Counted from the first letter of the stretch, positions 25,763 to 34,988 are shown. The stretch: DNA of 64,000 nucleotides from CAVVIG01 sp050249955 (GCA_050249955.1 JBFWPN010000001.1:496001-560000), one strand, 5' to 3'. Numbers and translations are program-made. Notes: generated by a model not told the origin, from the sequence alone.

Positions 25763-28164
25763 ACCAGGCGCCGGTCGGCATCGGACACCTGCACTCGCCT
25801 TTCCCGGGACTGCGGGCGTTCGATACGGACGAGGCTCTGCTCTTCTACGGTCGAGAGCGGCAGGTGGCAGACCTGCTCGATCGCCTGTCGGAGAGCCGCT
25901 TCGTCGCGGTGACCGGTTCGTCCGGCTCAGGGAAGTCGTCGCTGGTGCGCGCCGGCCTGCGACCCGCGCTCCAGCGTGGCTACCTGATCGATGCCACGTC
26001 ACGCTGGCGCTTCGCAGTCATGCGCCCCGGTGGTGCACCCCTCGAGGCGCTCGCACGCGCGCTGGCAACCGCCTTCGAGACCGACGCGGCGGGGTCGATC
26101 CTCGAGACGCTGCAGGGAACGAGCGACGGGTTGATCGAGGTGACCTCGCGCGCCCACCTTCCGGCGGGCGAGAGCCTGCTCGTCATCGCCGACCAGTTCG
26201 AGGAGCTCTTCAGGTTCGATGTCAGCCGTGCCCAGCAGGCGAACGCAGCGCTGTTCGTCAGCCAGCTCCTCGCCGCCACCGAGCAGCGTCAGGTGCCGAT
26301 CTATGTCGTCATCACGATGCGGTCGGAGTTCCTCGGGCGATGTGCGGAGTTCTCGGGGCTCGTGGATGCCTGCAACAGAAGCCAGTACCTGGTGCCACGG
26401 CTCACGCGCGACGAGCGGCAGGACGCCATCGAGCGGCCGCTTCGGCTGTTCGGCGCCACGGCGACACCAGCCCTGGTGCAGCAGGTCCTGAACGAGGCCG
26501 GTGACGACCCGGACATGCTCCCGGTGCTCCAGCACGTCATGCTGCGGACCTGGGGGGCCTGGGTCGCGGGTGGACGGCAGGGCCGCATCGACCAGCGCGA
26601 GTACGGCAGCGTCGGCGGCAGCGAGCGCGCGCTCGACGTGCATGGCGATGCGATTCTCCGTGAGGCAGGGCCTGACGCAACCGCGCTGGCAGAGCGCCTG
26701 TTCAGGAGCCTGACGGTCGTGCAGAACGGCGTCGTGTTGCGGCGTCCCCGCCGGCTGCAGGAACTCTACGATGTGACGGGCGCGTCAGACGATGCGTCAC
26801 GTGCCTCGGTCGACGCGCTGATCGCCACCTTCGCACGCCGCGAGCACTCGTTCCTGTCCCTCTCATCCAGCGCGCTGTCGCCCGAGGTGGTGGTGGACAT
26901 CACGCACGAGAGCCTGATCCGCAAGTGGCAGCGGCTCGATGGCTGGGTGCGCGAAGAGTCACGCAGCGCGGAGTGGCTCGCCGACCTGTTCCGGGACGTG
27001 GCGCGCCACACCGCTGGGGAGTCTGGCCTGTGGGAAGACCCGGAGCTCACCACCGTGCAGCGCCGCCGCCGGCTCGAAGGCTGGACCGAGGCGTGGGCGA
27101 ATCAGTATCGGCGTGCTGGCGACCCTCCGTTCGACGCGGTGCTCGCCTTCCTGGACGAGAGTGACCGGGCGCAGGCCGAGGCGACACGACGGGAGCGCGA
27201 GCAGCAGGAACGCGAGCTGGCGCACGCCCGCGCCCTCGCAACCGCCAAGCGTCGCCAGACGGTCATCCTGGGACTGCTGCTGGTTGGCGTGGTGGTGATT
27301 GCCGCCGGTCTTGCCCGCCTGGTGGGCAAGGAGCGCGAGCTCGCCGAGACGACCGCCCAGTACCAGCGGGTGTCGCAGGATGCGGCCCGGGCAGCCGACA
27401 ACCTCGCGCAGCTCGAACGGGAACAGGCCGCCCTGCGAGCGGCCGCCAGCGGGGGTGCGGCAGCCACTCCGGCCGAGCAGGCACGCCTGGCCGAGTTGAC
27501 GCAGCAGATCCAGTCCGTCAAGGCCCAGGCCACGGCCAGCGAGACCGAGCTGGCGCGCCTGCGCAGGGATCAGGAGCTGAACTCCTCCGACCGGGGCGCG
27601 CTGCTGAAGCAGGTGGACGCACTGCGGCTGCAGCTGGCGCAGGTGACGGCGGAACGCGACAAGCTGCAGTACGCACCGAAAGCCAGCACACCGACGGTTC
27701 CGCAGGCCAGTGCGGCCGACGACCGCGTGGCGACTCTGACCAGGCTGCTGGAGGAAGAGCGGAGCCGTTCGAGTGAGGCGTCGGTCGAACTCGCGCGGCT
27801 GCGCAGTGAACTCGCCGGAGCACGAAGCAGCGATGCGCCGCAGCCGGCGGTGTCGGTACAGGAACTGACGAAGGCCTACTCGGACGGCGTGCGCGCCTAC
27901 GACCTCCGCAACTGGAGTGCGGCGTCAGCCGCGATGCAGAACGTCGTCCGGATGCAGGCTGGCGTGAGCGAGCGGCCGAAGGAAGTGCGCCTGTCAGGCA
28001 CGCGCTTCGTGTCCTGGGCACCCTACTCCTACCTGGCGGCAGCCCTTGGACAGCAGAAGGCCGATTGCAGCCGGATTGCGCCAGCGCTGAGCCAGGCCGC
28101 TGCCGAGAGCGCCCCGTCCGAAATCAGGGGGAGCCTGCAGGGCGCGCGAACGCAGTGTCCCTAG
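25759..28164 (+). CDS. nSTAND-type P-loop ATPase with transmembrane helix and coiled coil
   Basis: 801 aa. It opens with SPFPGLRAFDTDEALLFYGR, the entry motif of nSTAND1-like ATPases, then Walker A GSSGSGKS (residues 53-60, Lys59), Walker B LLVIADQFEELFR, and a winged-helix/arm region (DITHESLIRKWQRLDGWVREE) up to about 480. One membrane helix follows at about 497-520 (VILGLLLVGVVVIAAGLARLV). Then comes a Gln/Ala/Glu-rich coiled coil (530-700) and a C-terminal TPR-like region (AYSDGVRAYDLRNWSAASAAM). STAND proteins oligomerise after ligand sensing. Here the TIR effector is encoded separately upstream with a 4-bp overlap, so the membrane-anchored ATPase is probably sensor/scaffold and the TIR protein its effector (inference). 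Confidence 0.88.
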   Translation: MNQAPVGIGHLHSPFPGLRAFDTDEALLFYGRERQVADLLDRLSESRFVAVTGSSGSGKSSLVRAGLRPALQRGYLIDATSRWRFAVMRPGGAPLEALARALATAFETDAAGSILETLQGTSDGLIEVTSRAHLPAGESLLVIADQFEELFRFDVSRAQQANAALFVSQLLAATEQRQVPIYVVITMRSEFLGRCAEFSGLVDACNRSQYLVPRLTRDERQDAIERPLRLFGATATPALVQQVLNEAGDDPDMLPVLQHVMLRTWGAWVAGGRQGRIDQREYGSVGGSERALDVHGDAILREAGPDATALAERLFRSLTVVQNGVVLRRPRRLQELYDVTGASDDASRASVDALIATFARREHSFLSLSSSALSPEVVVDITHESLIRKWQRLDGWVREESRSAEWLADLFRDVARHTAGESGLWEDPELTTVQRRRRLEGWTEAWANQYRRAGDPPFDAVLAFLDESDRAQAEATRREREQQERELAHARALATAKRRQTVILGLLLVGVVVIAAGLARLVGKERELAETTAQYQRVSQDAARAADNLAQLEREQAALRAAASGGAAATPAEQARLAELTQQIQSVKAQATASETELARLRRDQELNSSDRGALLKQVDALRLQLAQVTAERDKLQYAPKASTPTVPQASAADDRVATLTRLLEEERSRSSEASVELARLRSELAGARSSDAPQPAVSVQELTKAYSDGVRAYDLRNWSAASAAMQNVVRMQAGVSERPKEVRLSGTRFVSWAPYSYLAAALGQQKADCSRIAPALSQAAAESAPSEIRGSLQGARTQCP

Positions 28165-28187
28165 CGGACGCCTGGCATCGCGCTCGG

Positions 28188-29492
28188 TCAGAACCGCACG
28201 ATGGTCGAGAGCGACACGATGGTGGAGCGTGCGGACACGTCGATGCCGGCGCTGACGTCGGCCCGCGGGTGCACCGCGATCATGGTGCCTGCCGTGTAGT
28301 GCCACAGATCGCGTCCCGACGACAGGTTCGCCGCAATCCGCTCGTCGAGCAGATCGTTGGCCGGCGTCGGCCGGTAGCGCACCGAGTGGTCGGGATCGAA
28401 CCAGAGACCGGCACGCAGGGCGGGCCGCCACTTGATCGGCATCAGGTACTCGACGCCACCATGCAGTTCGTGACCGTCGTTGATGCTGAACCGGTCTGCG
28501 CGTGTGCGGCTCTCTCCCTGGTTCACAAGCACGCCCACGTAGTCGTCGAGCAGCTGCGAGTGGCGCACCCAGGTGTACTCCGCGGTCACGGACAGCCGGG
28601 TCGTCAACGCCGATGATGCGCCGATGGCAAGCGTGTCTGGCACCTTGAACGTGGAGTCGGTGCGTTGCTGCGAGCCCACCAGGCCGCCGGAGAACGACGA
28701 GAACCCGAAGCGCGGTGCACGCTTGAACGCCACGCCGATCTTGGCGCGCGGCAGCGGCACCATGGCGCCGACGATGACGCCGGCCGCCGTGCCGCGCCCG
28801 GCCTGGCTGAAGTGGAACACGCTCTGCGTGGGATCGGGCGCGCCGAAGAACGACTCGTGCAGGTAGCGGTCGAACTCGAAGCCGAGCCTGAAGCGCTGCA
28901 CGAGAAGTCCGCCCCCGAGCCACACGCGCGGCAGCTGCACCGCGGCCGAGAGGCCGGCGCCGCTCACGGCCAGGCTGCGCGTGGCCGAGAAGGCGGTGTC
29001 GCGCGTGTCGAATCCGCGGTTCTGGAACGTGCCGCGTGCGCTGAAGTCCTGCGACAGGTGAATCAGGTCGTAGCCGAACCCGGCGATACGCCAGCGCCCC
29101 CGCGGGTAGACGAACGACCCGAACGTGGGCGCCGTGCGCAGGCTGCCGATGTCCTGGCGGAGTAGCGAGTTCGTGGTGTCCTCGCCAAGTCCGGTCGGCA
29201 CGCCGGAGAGCCGCCCGCCGATCAGCATCGGCTGCACGAACCGCCGGACACGTCCCTCGACCGACACCTCGGGCCGCGTCAGTTCGATGAGCCCTGCCGG
29301 ATTCAGCAACGCCGCCGTGGCATCGTCGGCCAGGCCGACGAAGGCGCCGCCGAGCGCGAGGCTGCGGGCGCCGGGATTGACGAAGTCGAACTGAACCGGC
29401 ACCTGTAGGGACGACTGCGCGATCGCCGGGAGCGGGGCCATGGCGGCGAGGGCGCCGACCAGCGCGGCAGCCCACCGCGTGGTCCGTTTCAT
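28188..29492 (-). CDS. Outer-membrane beta-barrel protein (FadL/OMPP1-like)
   Basis: 434 aa with a signal peptide (MKRTTRWAAALVGALAAMAP, AIAQ). Mature start: FVNPGARSLALGGAFVGLADDATAALLNPAGL, a characteristic opening of FadL-related and PorV-like barrels (GARSxALGGAxxGxADDATAxxxNPAGL). Alternating amphipathic strands run to a terminal aromatic residue (STIVRF). It is probably an outer-membrane channel for hydrophobic compounds. It lies 21 bp downstream of a lipoprotein gene on the same strand and the two probably form an operon. Confidence 0.82.
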   Translation of the reverse strand: MKRTTRWAAALVGALAAMAPLPAIAQSSLQVPVQFDFVNPGARSLALGGAFVGLADDATAALLNPAGLIELTRPEVSVEGRVRRFVQPMLIGGRLSGVPTGLGEDTTNSLLRQDIGSLRTAPTFGSFVYPRGRWRIAGFGYDLIHLSQDFSARGTFQNRGFDTRDTAFSATRSLAVSGAGLSAAVQLPRVWLGGGLLVQRFRLGFEFDRYLHESFFGAPDPTQSVFHFSQAGRGTAAGVIVGAMVPLPRAKIGVAFKRAPRFGFSSFSGGLVGSQQRTDSTFKVPDTLAIGASSALTTRLSVTAEYTWVRHSQLLDDYVGVLVNQGESRTRADRFSINDGHELHGGVEYLMPIKWRPALRAGLWFDPDHSVRYRPTPANDLLDERIAANLSSGRDLWHYTAGTMIAVHPRADVSAGIDVSARSTIVSLSTIVRF

Positions 29493-29513
29493 CGTGACTC
29501 CGTGCGCACAGGG

Positions 29514-29978
29514 TTAGGTGCCACAGGTGCCGGCGGCCCGGGCAACCTGTTGCGTGCTGGTCACGGTGGTCGCCGTGCCGACCGCGGGCGTCGCGGTCAG
29601 CGAGACACCGAGCTGGAATGTGGCGACACCCGGCGCAAAGCCGCACTCGAGCGCGGGTTGTACGTTCTGCGTGGTAGCGGTGACAACGCTGCCGGTCGGG
29701 CTCGTGAAGCGCCAGCTGAACGAGTAGGGGCCGGTGGCGCCAGAGGCCGTGCCTGCGAAGGTGCACGACACCGCGCCCGTTGCGGGCGCGACGCACGGTG
29801 TGTTCTGCACGCCGATGGATGCGGTCACCGCGGTGGTGCCGCCCGTGGTGCCCCCTCCGGTCGTTCCGGCGCCTGGCGTGACCGGGTTGGTGCTGCCTCC
29901 GCAGGCGCTCGTGAGGAGCAATGCGGCAGCACCCACGCACGCGACGATGCGGACCCCGGCTCTCGAACGAACACACAT
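29514..29978 (-). CDS. Lipoprotein with Gly/Thr-rich linker
   Basis: 154 aa. The N-terminus ends in the lipobox LTSAC, followed by a flexible GGSTNPVTPGAGTTGGGTTG linker and a small beta-sandwich-like domain with conserved Cys (APATGAVSCTFAGTASGATG, LECGFAPG). The ribosome binding site CGGAGGAAT lies correctly before the ATG at 29978. Function unknown; it is a surface- or periplasm-facing lipoprotein, probably co-transcribed with the barrel protein. Confidence 0.75.
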   Translation of the reverse strand: MCVRSRAGVRIVACVGAAALLLTSACGGSTNPVTPGAGTTGGGTTGGTTAVTASIGVQNTPCVAPATGAVSCTFAGTASGATGPYSFSWRFTSPTGSVVTATTQNVQPALECGFAPGVATFQLGVSLTATPAVGTATTVTSTQQVARAAGTCGT

Positions 29979-30171
29979 GAGATTCCTCCGTCCCTGCACG
30001 CGCGAGTGGCGATTCGCACCGGGGGAGTCTAGCAGGCTCTCTCCGTGACGCCGGGTCAATTCGTAGGCCGTGCGTAGCTCTGCTTGGGCAAGTGCGGCTC
30101 GCTTCTCAGCTCAGCTTGCACATGCCTGTTGCCTGCCTGCAGACTCATGCACATCGGAGTCTGCGATCACC

Positions 30172-32223
30172 ATGCATGCGTCGCTAACACCCACGACCGT
30201 CGACTCGCCAATCCGCACGTGTGCGCGTCTCACGGCTGCCATCAGCGGCGCTCGGGATGTCGAGGAGATCTATGTCGCCGCGCTGGATGCCCTGTCCTCC
30301 GGGCTCGGCGTGGCACGCGCCTCCATTCTCCTGTTCGATCCTGACGGTGTCATGCGCTTCAAGGCCTGCCGCGGCCTCTCCGTCACGTACCGGCAGGCTG
30401 TCGAAGGCCACACGCCGTGGCGTCCGGACAGCCCGCAACCGGAACCCATCATCGTCAGCGACGTCCGGGACGATGCGTCGCTGGTTTCGTACCTCCCGAT
30501 CTTCGAGGCCGAAGGCATCGCGGCGCTGGCGTTCATCCCGCTGGTGAGCCTCGGGCGGGTCATCGGCAAGTTCATGCTCTACTACGCCGTGCCTACGCAC
30601 CCTGCCCCGGACGACGTGCAGTTGGCGGCGGTCGTCGCGTCGCAGGTGGCGTTCGCCGTGGAGCGCACACGGACGGAGCAGCAGGCGCGCCGAAGCGAGG
30701 AGCGCCTGCGCTTCGCGCTCGACGCGGCGTCGATGGGCACGTGGGACTGGGACCTGGTGACCAACGACGTCCAGTGGTCCGAGAACCTGGCGTCCATTCA
30801 CGGGCTTCCTGCGAATTCGTTCGACGGCACGTTCGCGAGCTATGAGAAGGAGATCCATCCCGAGGACCGTCCGCGCGTCTACGCCTCGATCGCGCGGGCG
30901 CTCGAGGAAAGCGTTCCGCACGACGTCGAATATCGGCTCGTCGCACCAGATGGGACGATCCGGTGGTGCGAAGGCAAGGGGCGCGTCGAGCATGAGCATG
31001 GCCGTCCCGTGCGCATGAGCGGCGTGTGCATGATGGTCACGCGGCGCAAGGAGGCGGAGCTGGCCCGCTTGGCGGCGGCCGAGGAATCAAGCCGCCTGAA
31101 GGACGAGTTCCTGGCCACCCTCTCGCACGAACTGAGAACGCCGCTGAACGCCATCCTCGGCTGGGTGCAGATGCTCGAGCTCGGCGAACTGTCTGCGGCG
31201 CGTGCCCGTCGGGCGGTGGACGTCATCGGCCGCAACGCGCGGCTTCAGGCGCAGCTGATCGAGGACATCCTCGATGTGTCTCGGATCATCGCCGGGAAGC
31301 TGGAGGTTGAACGGGCGCCTGTCCTGATGTCGCAGCTGCTGGACACGGTGGTTGCGGGCATCACCCCGGCTGCCATGGCCAAGGGGCTGGTGTTCCAGTC
31401 GGAGGTGGTCCCGTCGCTGCCACCGATTGAAGGCGACGCCAGGCGCCTCTACCAGGTCTTCAACAACGTCCTCTCGAACGCCGTCAAGTTCACCGAGCCA
31501 GGCGGAACGATCACGCTCCGGTGTGCAGCGGACGAGAGCTCGCTGCACATCGAGGTACGCGACTCGGGGATCGGTATTCCACCCGAGTTCCTCCCGCATG
31601 TCTTCGATCGATTCCGCCAGGCCGACAGCCGGGCGACGCGTGTGCACGGTGGACTCGGCCTGGGGCTGGCCATTGCCCGGCACCTCGTGGAAGTGCATGG
31701 CGGGGTGATTCGGGCGGAGAGTGCGGGCCCAGGCACGGGGACACTCGTGTCGATCCGGCTGCCAGTGGCCGCGGCGCTCGCATCGCATCCGGAGGGTGAG
31801 GCACTCGCCACGGCGCCGCCGTGCCAGCTGCAGAACACGACCCTGCTCGTCGTGGACGATCAGGCCGATTCGCGGGAGATGGTTGCGGCGCTCCTCGAGC
31901 AACGAGGAGCCACCGTGCTGCAGTCCGGCTCGGCGGCGGATGCGCTCGATGTGCTGAGCACGAAGAAGGTCGACCTGCTCATCGCGGACATCGCCATGCC
32001 GCTCGTCGACGGCTACGAGTTGATGCGTCGAGCCCGATCGTCAGGCTGCCTCGTCCCGGGGATTGCCGTGACGGCATTCGCCCGCTCCGATGACCGCCGG
32101 CTGGCGCTCGAATCGGGGTACACCGGCTACCTGGCAAAGCCTGTCGACGGCGCCCAGCTCGCAACCACGATCCACGCCCTGCTTCACGCAGAGGGAACTG
32201 AACCGGGCTCCATCGCCGGGTAG
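30172..32223 (+). CDS. Hybrid sensor histidine kinase: GAF-PAS-HisKA-HATPase-receiver
   Basis: 683 aa, no membrane segment. A GAF domain (about 20-165) is followed by a PAS/PAC domain (170-295: TWDWDLVTNDVQWSENLASI, DPEDRPRVYA-like core HPEDRPRVYA, C-terminal VTRRKEAE). HisKA has SHELRTPLNAILGW with phospho-His319. HATPase_c has N box NNVLSNAVKFTE, DSGIGIPPEF and GGLGLGLAIARHLVE. The C-terminal receiver has LLVVDDQADS, phospho-Asp606 in LLIADIAMP and Lys in LAKPVD. The ATG at 30172 was chosen; upstream sequence is low-complexity. It is the last gene before the tRNA-fMet remnant and island. Confidence 0.92.
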   Translation: MHASLTPTTVDSPIRTCARLTAAISGARDVEEIYVAALDALSSGLGVARASILLFDPDGVMRFKACRGLSVTYRQAVEGHTPWRPDSPQPEPIIVSDVRDDASLVSYLPIFEAEGIAALAFIPLVSLGRVIGKFMLYYAVPTHPAPDDVQLAAVVASQVAFAVERTRTEQQARRSEERLRFALDAASMGTWDWDLVTNDVQWSENLASIHGLPANSFDGTFASYEKEIHPEDRPRVYASIARALEESVPHDVEYRLVAPDGTIRWCEGKGRVEHEHGRPVRMSGVCMMVTRRKEAELARLAAAEESSRLKDEFLATLSHELRTPLNAILGWVQMLELGELSAARARRAVDVIGRNARLQAQLIEDILDVSRIIAGKLEVERAPVLMSQLLDTVVAGITPAAMAKGLVFQSEVVPSLPPIEGDARRLYQVFNNVLSNAVKFTEPGGTITLRCAADESSLHIEVRDSGIGIPPEFLPHVFDRFRQADSRATRVHGGLGLGLAIARHLVEVHGGVIRAESAGPGTGTLVSIRLPVAAALASHPEGEALATAPPCQLQNTTLLVVDDQADSREMVAALLEQRGATVLQSGSAADALDVLSTKKVDLLIADIAMPLVDGYELMRRARSSGCLVPGIAVTAFARSDDRRLALESGYTGYLAKPVDGAQLATTIHALLHAEGTEPGSIAG

Positions 32224-32296
32224 TCCGATCCGATCAGGATTCGGGGAAGGCTGTGCCGGGGTGACGCGACCACGGGCAGGATTGCCCGAAAATGGA

Positions 32297-32321
32297 AAGA
32301 GCCGGTCGGCGACCGGCTCTT
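32297..32321 (-). terminator. Hairpin, probable original tRNA-fMet terminator
   Basis: 11-bp stem AAGAGCCGGTC/GACCGGCTCTT with a 3-nt loop. On the minus strand the stem is followed by a T-rich stretch (TTTCCATTTT). It lies 12 bp beyond the 13-nt tRNA 3'-end remnant at 32334, the same arrangement as the hairpin beyond the 52206 tRNA fragment. It could also serve as terminator for the kinase gene. Confidence 0.6.
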
Positions 32322-32333
32322 CGAAGATGTTGT

Positions 32334-32346
32334 TGGTTGCGGGGGC
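32334..32346 (-). other. Putative left attachment site: 13-nt remnant of tRNA-fMet 3' end
   Basis: TGGTTGCGGGGGC on the plus strand is the reverse complement of the last 13 nt, including CCA, of the tRNA-fMet version at 52206. It marks the step from chromosomal genes to island genes and is backed by a terminator hairpin as a tRNA 3' end would be. A short shared core is what large serine recombinases leave. The assignment is inferred from position plus this match. Confidence 0.55.
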
Positions 32347-32425
32347 TTGCCCTCGACTACATCGGCGCCTCTGTTGGACGGCAGCGTAAGGGTGTAAGTG
32401 CTGCTGTTTTCGACGGAGGTGTCCG

Positions 32426-33460
32426 ATGTCCTACGATCCTCGTTGGGGCGACGATCCGCGTGATTCCGATCCGCGCGAAGCTGACCACTCGCGCGGCCGG
32501 GACCATGACGACACCAGGTCGCTGGGGCGTGGCGGTGGCGGGAGCGACCGCCAGAGCAGCGGCGAGCCGTCACGAGACATCCGAAGCGATGCCCGATGGC
32601 CTGACCGGGACCGTGACGCTCCGGAGCGTCCTCGTGACCCCCACGTGTTCGCGCGTCACGTCGATCTGCCGCGCGGCCCCGAGCGTGAGCGTGTCCGGGA
32701 CCGCGATCGCATCTACACGCTGCGGGGCTCCGAATCCCGTACGCTGGCTACCGTCGGCGCCTTCCGCGTCGTCGCCAGCAGCGACCTTCGCGACCACGAC
32801 GGCAGCCGCTCGAACCTTCGTTCAGGCGACCTCCGCCACCTGCGGGAGCAGGGGCTGATCGAGACCGCTCGCGTGCCAGGCTACCGCGACCATGCGGTGG
32901 CTCTGACGAAGGCTGGACACAGCCTGCTGGAGCGTCACCGGGACTCGCGTCCGGAGCGACACCAGACCTTCCACGCCGGCCTTGTCCGCTCGCGCGAACG
33001 CGAGCACGACCTGCAGGTCTATCGGGCCTACGAGAAGGCCGAGGAGCGTCTCCGCGAGCGCGGCGCGCAGGTCGAGCGCGTTGTGCTCGACCACGAGCTG
33101 AAGAGCGACTACCAGCGCTGGCTCCACGAGCACGACAACGATCACGACGACTACGACGGACACCCCGAGCGCACGGCGGAAGAGATTCAGGAGTGGGCCG
33201 CTGAGCATGACCTCCCGTACTTCGACGACGAGGTGCATTTCCCCGACCTGCGCGTCGAGTACGTGGAGCCGGACGGCCGCTGGGACCGCGAGGACATCGA
33301 GGTCGTCACGCCGCATTACCGGGGCGCGCACGCCGCCAGCGTGGCGCGATCGGGTTTCTCGACCTACGGCGGGTCAAGCCTCCGCATCAGCGGCAGCGGC
33401 GGCGGAAGAAGCGGGCGCAGCGGACGGACACCGAGCGTTGCCGAGGAGTTGTTCCGATGA
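32426..33460 (+). CDS. Conjugative-element-associated protein with winged-helix core
   Basis: 344 aa. The first ~75 residues are extremely charged and low-complexity (Asp/Arg/Ser). The middle is a winged-helix-like region (YTLRGSESRTLATVGAFRVV, DLRHLREQGLIE, VALTKAGHSLLERHR) resembling the replication-relaxation family. The C-terminal part (ERVVLDHELKSDYQRWLHEH, DLPYFDDEVHFPDLRVEY, DIEVVTPHYRGAHAASVARS) is conserved in integrative elements with MobF relaxases, from memory. It overlaps the next start by 4 bp. Likely role: DNA processing or control of the element. Confidence 0.6.
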   Translation: MSYDPRWGDDPRDSDPREADHSRGRDHDDTRSLGRGGGGSDRQSSGEPSRDIRSDARWPDRDRDAPERPRDPHVFARHVDLPRGPERERVRDRDRIYTLRGSESRTLATVGAFRVVASSDLRDHDGSRSNLRSGDLRHLREQGLIETARVPGYRDHAVALTKAGHSLLERHRDSRPERHQTFHAGLVRSREREHDLQVYRAYEKAEERLRERGAQVERVVLDHELKSDYQRWLHEHDNDHDDYDGHPERTAEEIQEWAAEHDLPYFDDEVHFPDLRVEYVEPDGRWDREDIEVVTPHYRGAHAASVARSGFSTYGGSSLRISGSGGGRSGRSGRTPSVAEELFR

Positions 33461-34545
33461 CGCAGTCCACTTCTGTCACCCCGCCCCCTTTGACGACGGC
33501 CGCCCGCATCAGGGCCATCGTCGACCATGGGTTCACCGAGCGCCAGGCACGGTTCCTCGAACTCGTCATGCGGCACGCCGGCGTCTGTGTCCCACGGCAG
33601 TACGCGGAGGTTGCCGGCATCGCCCAGGGCGCCAAGTGCAACGCCTTCTTCGACCGCCTCGTGCGGCGCGGACACGCTCACGCGATCGAGTGCGTCCACA
33701 ACCGCGCGCGGCTCTACCTGGTCCACTCCCGACTGCTGTATCACGCCATCGGCGAACCCTCCAGCCGATTTCGACGCGCCGTGTCTCCGCGGCTGGCGCT
33801 CGAACGGGTGATGCTGCTCGACGCGATGCTCTCCACGCCCGTTGACGAGTGGCTCGCGACGTCAGCCGAGAAGGCCGTGGCACTGCCCCTGACACCGGAG
33901 ATGAGGGTGCCTGACGGCTTCCCGATTGGCCTGCAGGCCGACGGCAGAATCGTCGTGCTCTACCTCGCTCCGGAGCCGTGGCCGGATGCCTTCCGGACCT
34001 TCCTCCGAGCGCATGCGTCGCTGCTTCAGAGCGTTCCACAATGGACGATCCGCATCGTCCTTCCGCGTCGCTTCGGACACGCCCACGACGACTACCAGCG
34101 AGCGGTTCACGAGGAGCTGGAATCGTCGTTGTCGGCAGCGTTGGTCGCCGACCTGAAGCGCTACTTCGAATGCCGCCGGGACATCCACATGGCCGGCGAT
34201 CCACAAGCTGACGAGGTCTTTCGAGCCGGTCACCGCCGGTTCAGTTCGCCCCGCTTCGATGACCTCTATCGCCGCTGGATCAAACACGGCGACGAGGCGT
34301 TCAACAGCTCATCGTCTGTCGCAATCACCGAGGCTCTGGAGAGCGGCGCGGGACGCGTCGAATCGTTCGTCCTGCCGCACTCGTACCGTCATCTCTCTCC
34401 CCTGGTCGGCCAGTCGCGTTCGAACGCGGACGAAGTTGAGAAGGGGGTTGAGAAGGGAGCCGATAGGGGGGACACTGCCCGCCGGCACTCTCAACCCCGT
34501 GCCTCAACCCCCTGGCGATCACACGAGCGCCCGGTGGTGATGTGA
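33457..34545 (+). CDS. Conjugative-element-associated hypothetical protein, N-terminal winged helix
   Basis: 362 aa starting with ATGA overlap on the preceding gene. The N-terminal 110 residues (GFTERQARFLELVMRHAGVC, QGAKCNAFFDRLVRRGHAHA, NRARLYLVHSRLLYHAIGE) look like a DNA-binding winged helix. The rest is a mixed alpha/beta domain with no known motif, ending in a low-complexity tail. In the elements where I have seen this pair it sits near relaxase genes; here no relaxase is adjacent, so it may be a leftover of a conjugative module. Confidence 0.55.
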   Translation: MTQSTSVTPPPLTTAARIRAIVDHGFTERQARFLELVMRHAGVCVPRQYAEVAGIAQGAKCNAFFDRLVRRGHAHAIECVHNRARLYLVHSRLLYHAIGEPSSRFRRAVSPRLALERVMLLDAMLSTPVDEWLATSAEKAVALPLTPEMRVPDGFPIGLQADGRIVVLYLAPEPWPDAFRTFLRAHASLLQSVPQWTIRIVLPRRFGHAHDDYQRAVHEELESSLSAALVADLKRYFECRRDIHMAGDPQADEVFRAGHRRFSSPRFDDLYRRWIKHGDEAFNSSSSVAITEALESGAGRVESFVLPHSYRHLSPLVGQSRSNADEVEKGVEKGADRGDTARRHSQPRASTPWRSHERPVVM

Positions 34546-34988
34546 CGCGCACGACGACGCGGCCCGCAGCAACGCGCCCGCGCGCAACGACTTACGCGTC
34601 GCGGACGATGCCTCTGAAGGAGCGGCGTTCTATGCCGCTCCTGTCGCCGACAGGGCCAGTACAGGAACGGAACCGAGACGTGAACGACCCCGCTGCAGGT
34701 ACCCTTGGCCCGATCAGGCCGCGGCCCCGGGGTCGTTCACGTCTCGGCTGTCGATGTCTGTTGGCCCTGCTGCAGCGTGCAGATCTCACGCACGAACACG
34801 CCCAGATCTTCCCGCAGAGTCGTGGTCACTTCTGCCGGAACGCCGACGCTCCGAGCTGACATTGTTCGGGAGCGAACGCGCGCATCAAGGCTCCCCTCCG
34901 TCCCGTCGGCGCTGCGCGGCCTTGACCCGCGCCATGCGCTCCCGACGTTCTGGGCAACTATCGGAGCGTCGGCGGAGTCTGCAGCCCT
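34546..34988. other. Non-coding 443-bp stretch with strong stem-loops
   Basis: No convincing gene. It holds a 9-bp stem hairpin AGGAGCGGC/GCCGCTCCT (34617-34641) and a large 20-bp perfect inverted repeat (34673-34747), then nothing recognisable until the convergent nucleotidyltransferase gene. A Thr/Arg-rich frame at 34542-34859 runs across the hairpins and is not accepted. Confidence 0.5.
34673..34747. repeat. 20-bp perfect inverted repeat, 35-bp loop
   Basis: Left arm CCGAGACGTGAACGACCCCG (34673-34692) is exactly complementary to 34728-34747. The loop contains further GGCCnnnnnGGCC-type pairing. The stem is too long and the loop too large for an ordinary terminator and there is no T run. 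It could be a recombination or single-strand folding site, or a strong RNA structure between convergent genes. Confidence 0.7.

Noticed and set aside
34673..34747. Inverted repeat considered as an integron attC site
   Set aside because: The ends do not show the paired RYYYAAC/GTTRRRY core boxes and no integron integrase is present.
34542..34859. 105-aa frame (start overlapping the 362-aa gene)
   Set aside because: Thr/Arg/Pro-rich chance composition, and it spans two strong hairpins including the 20-bp inverted repeat.
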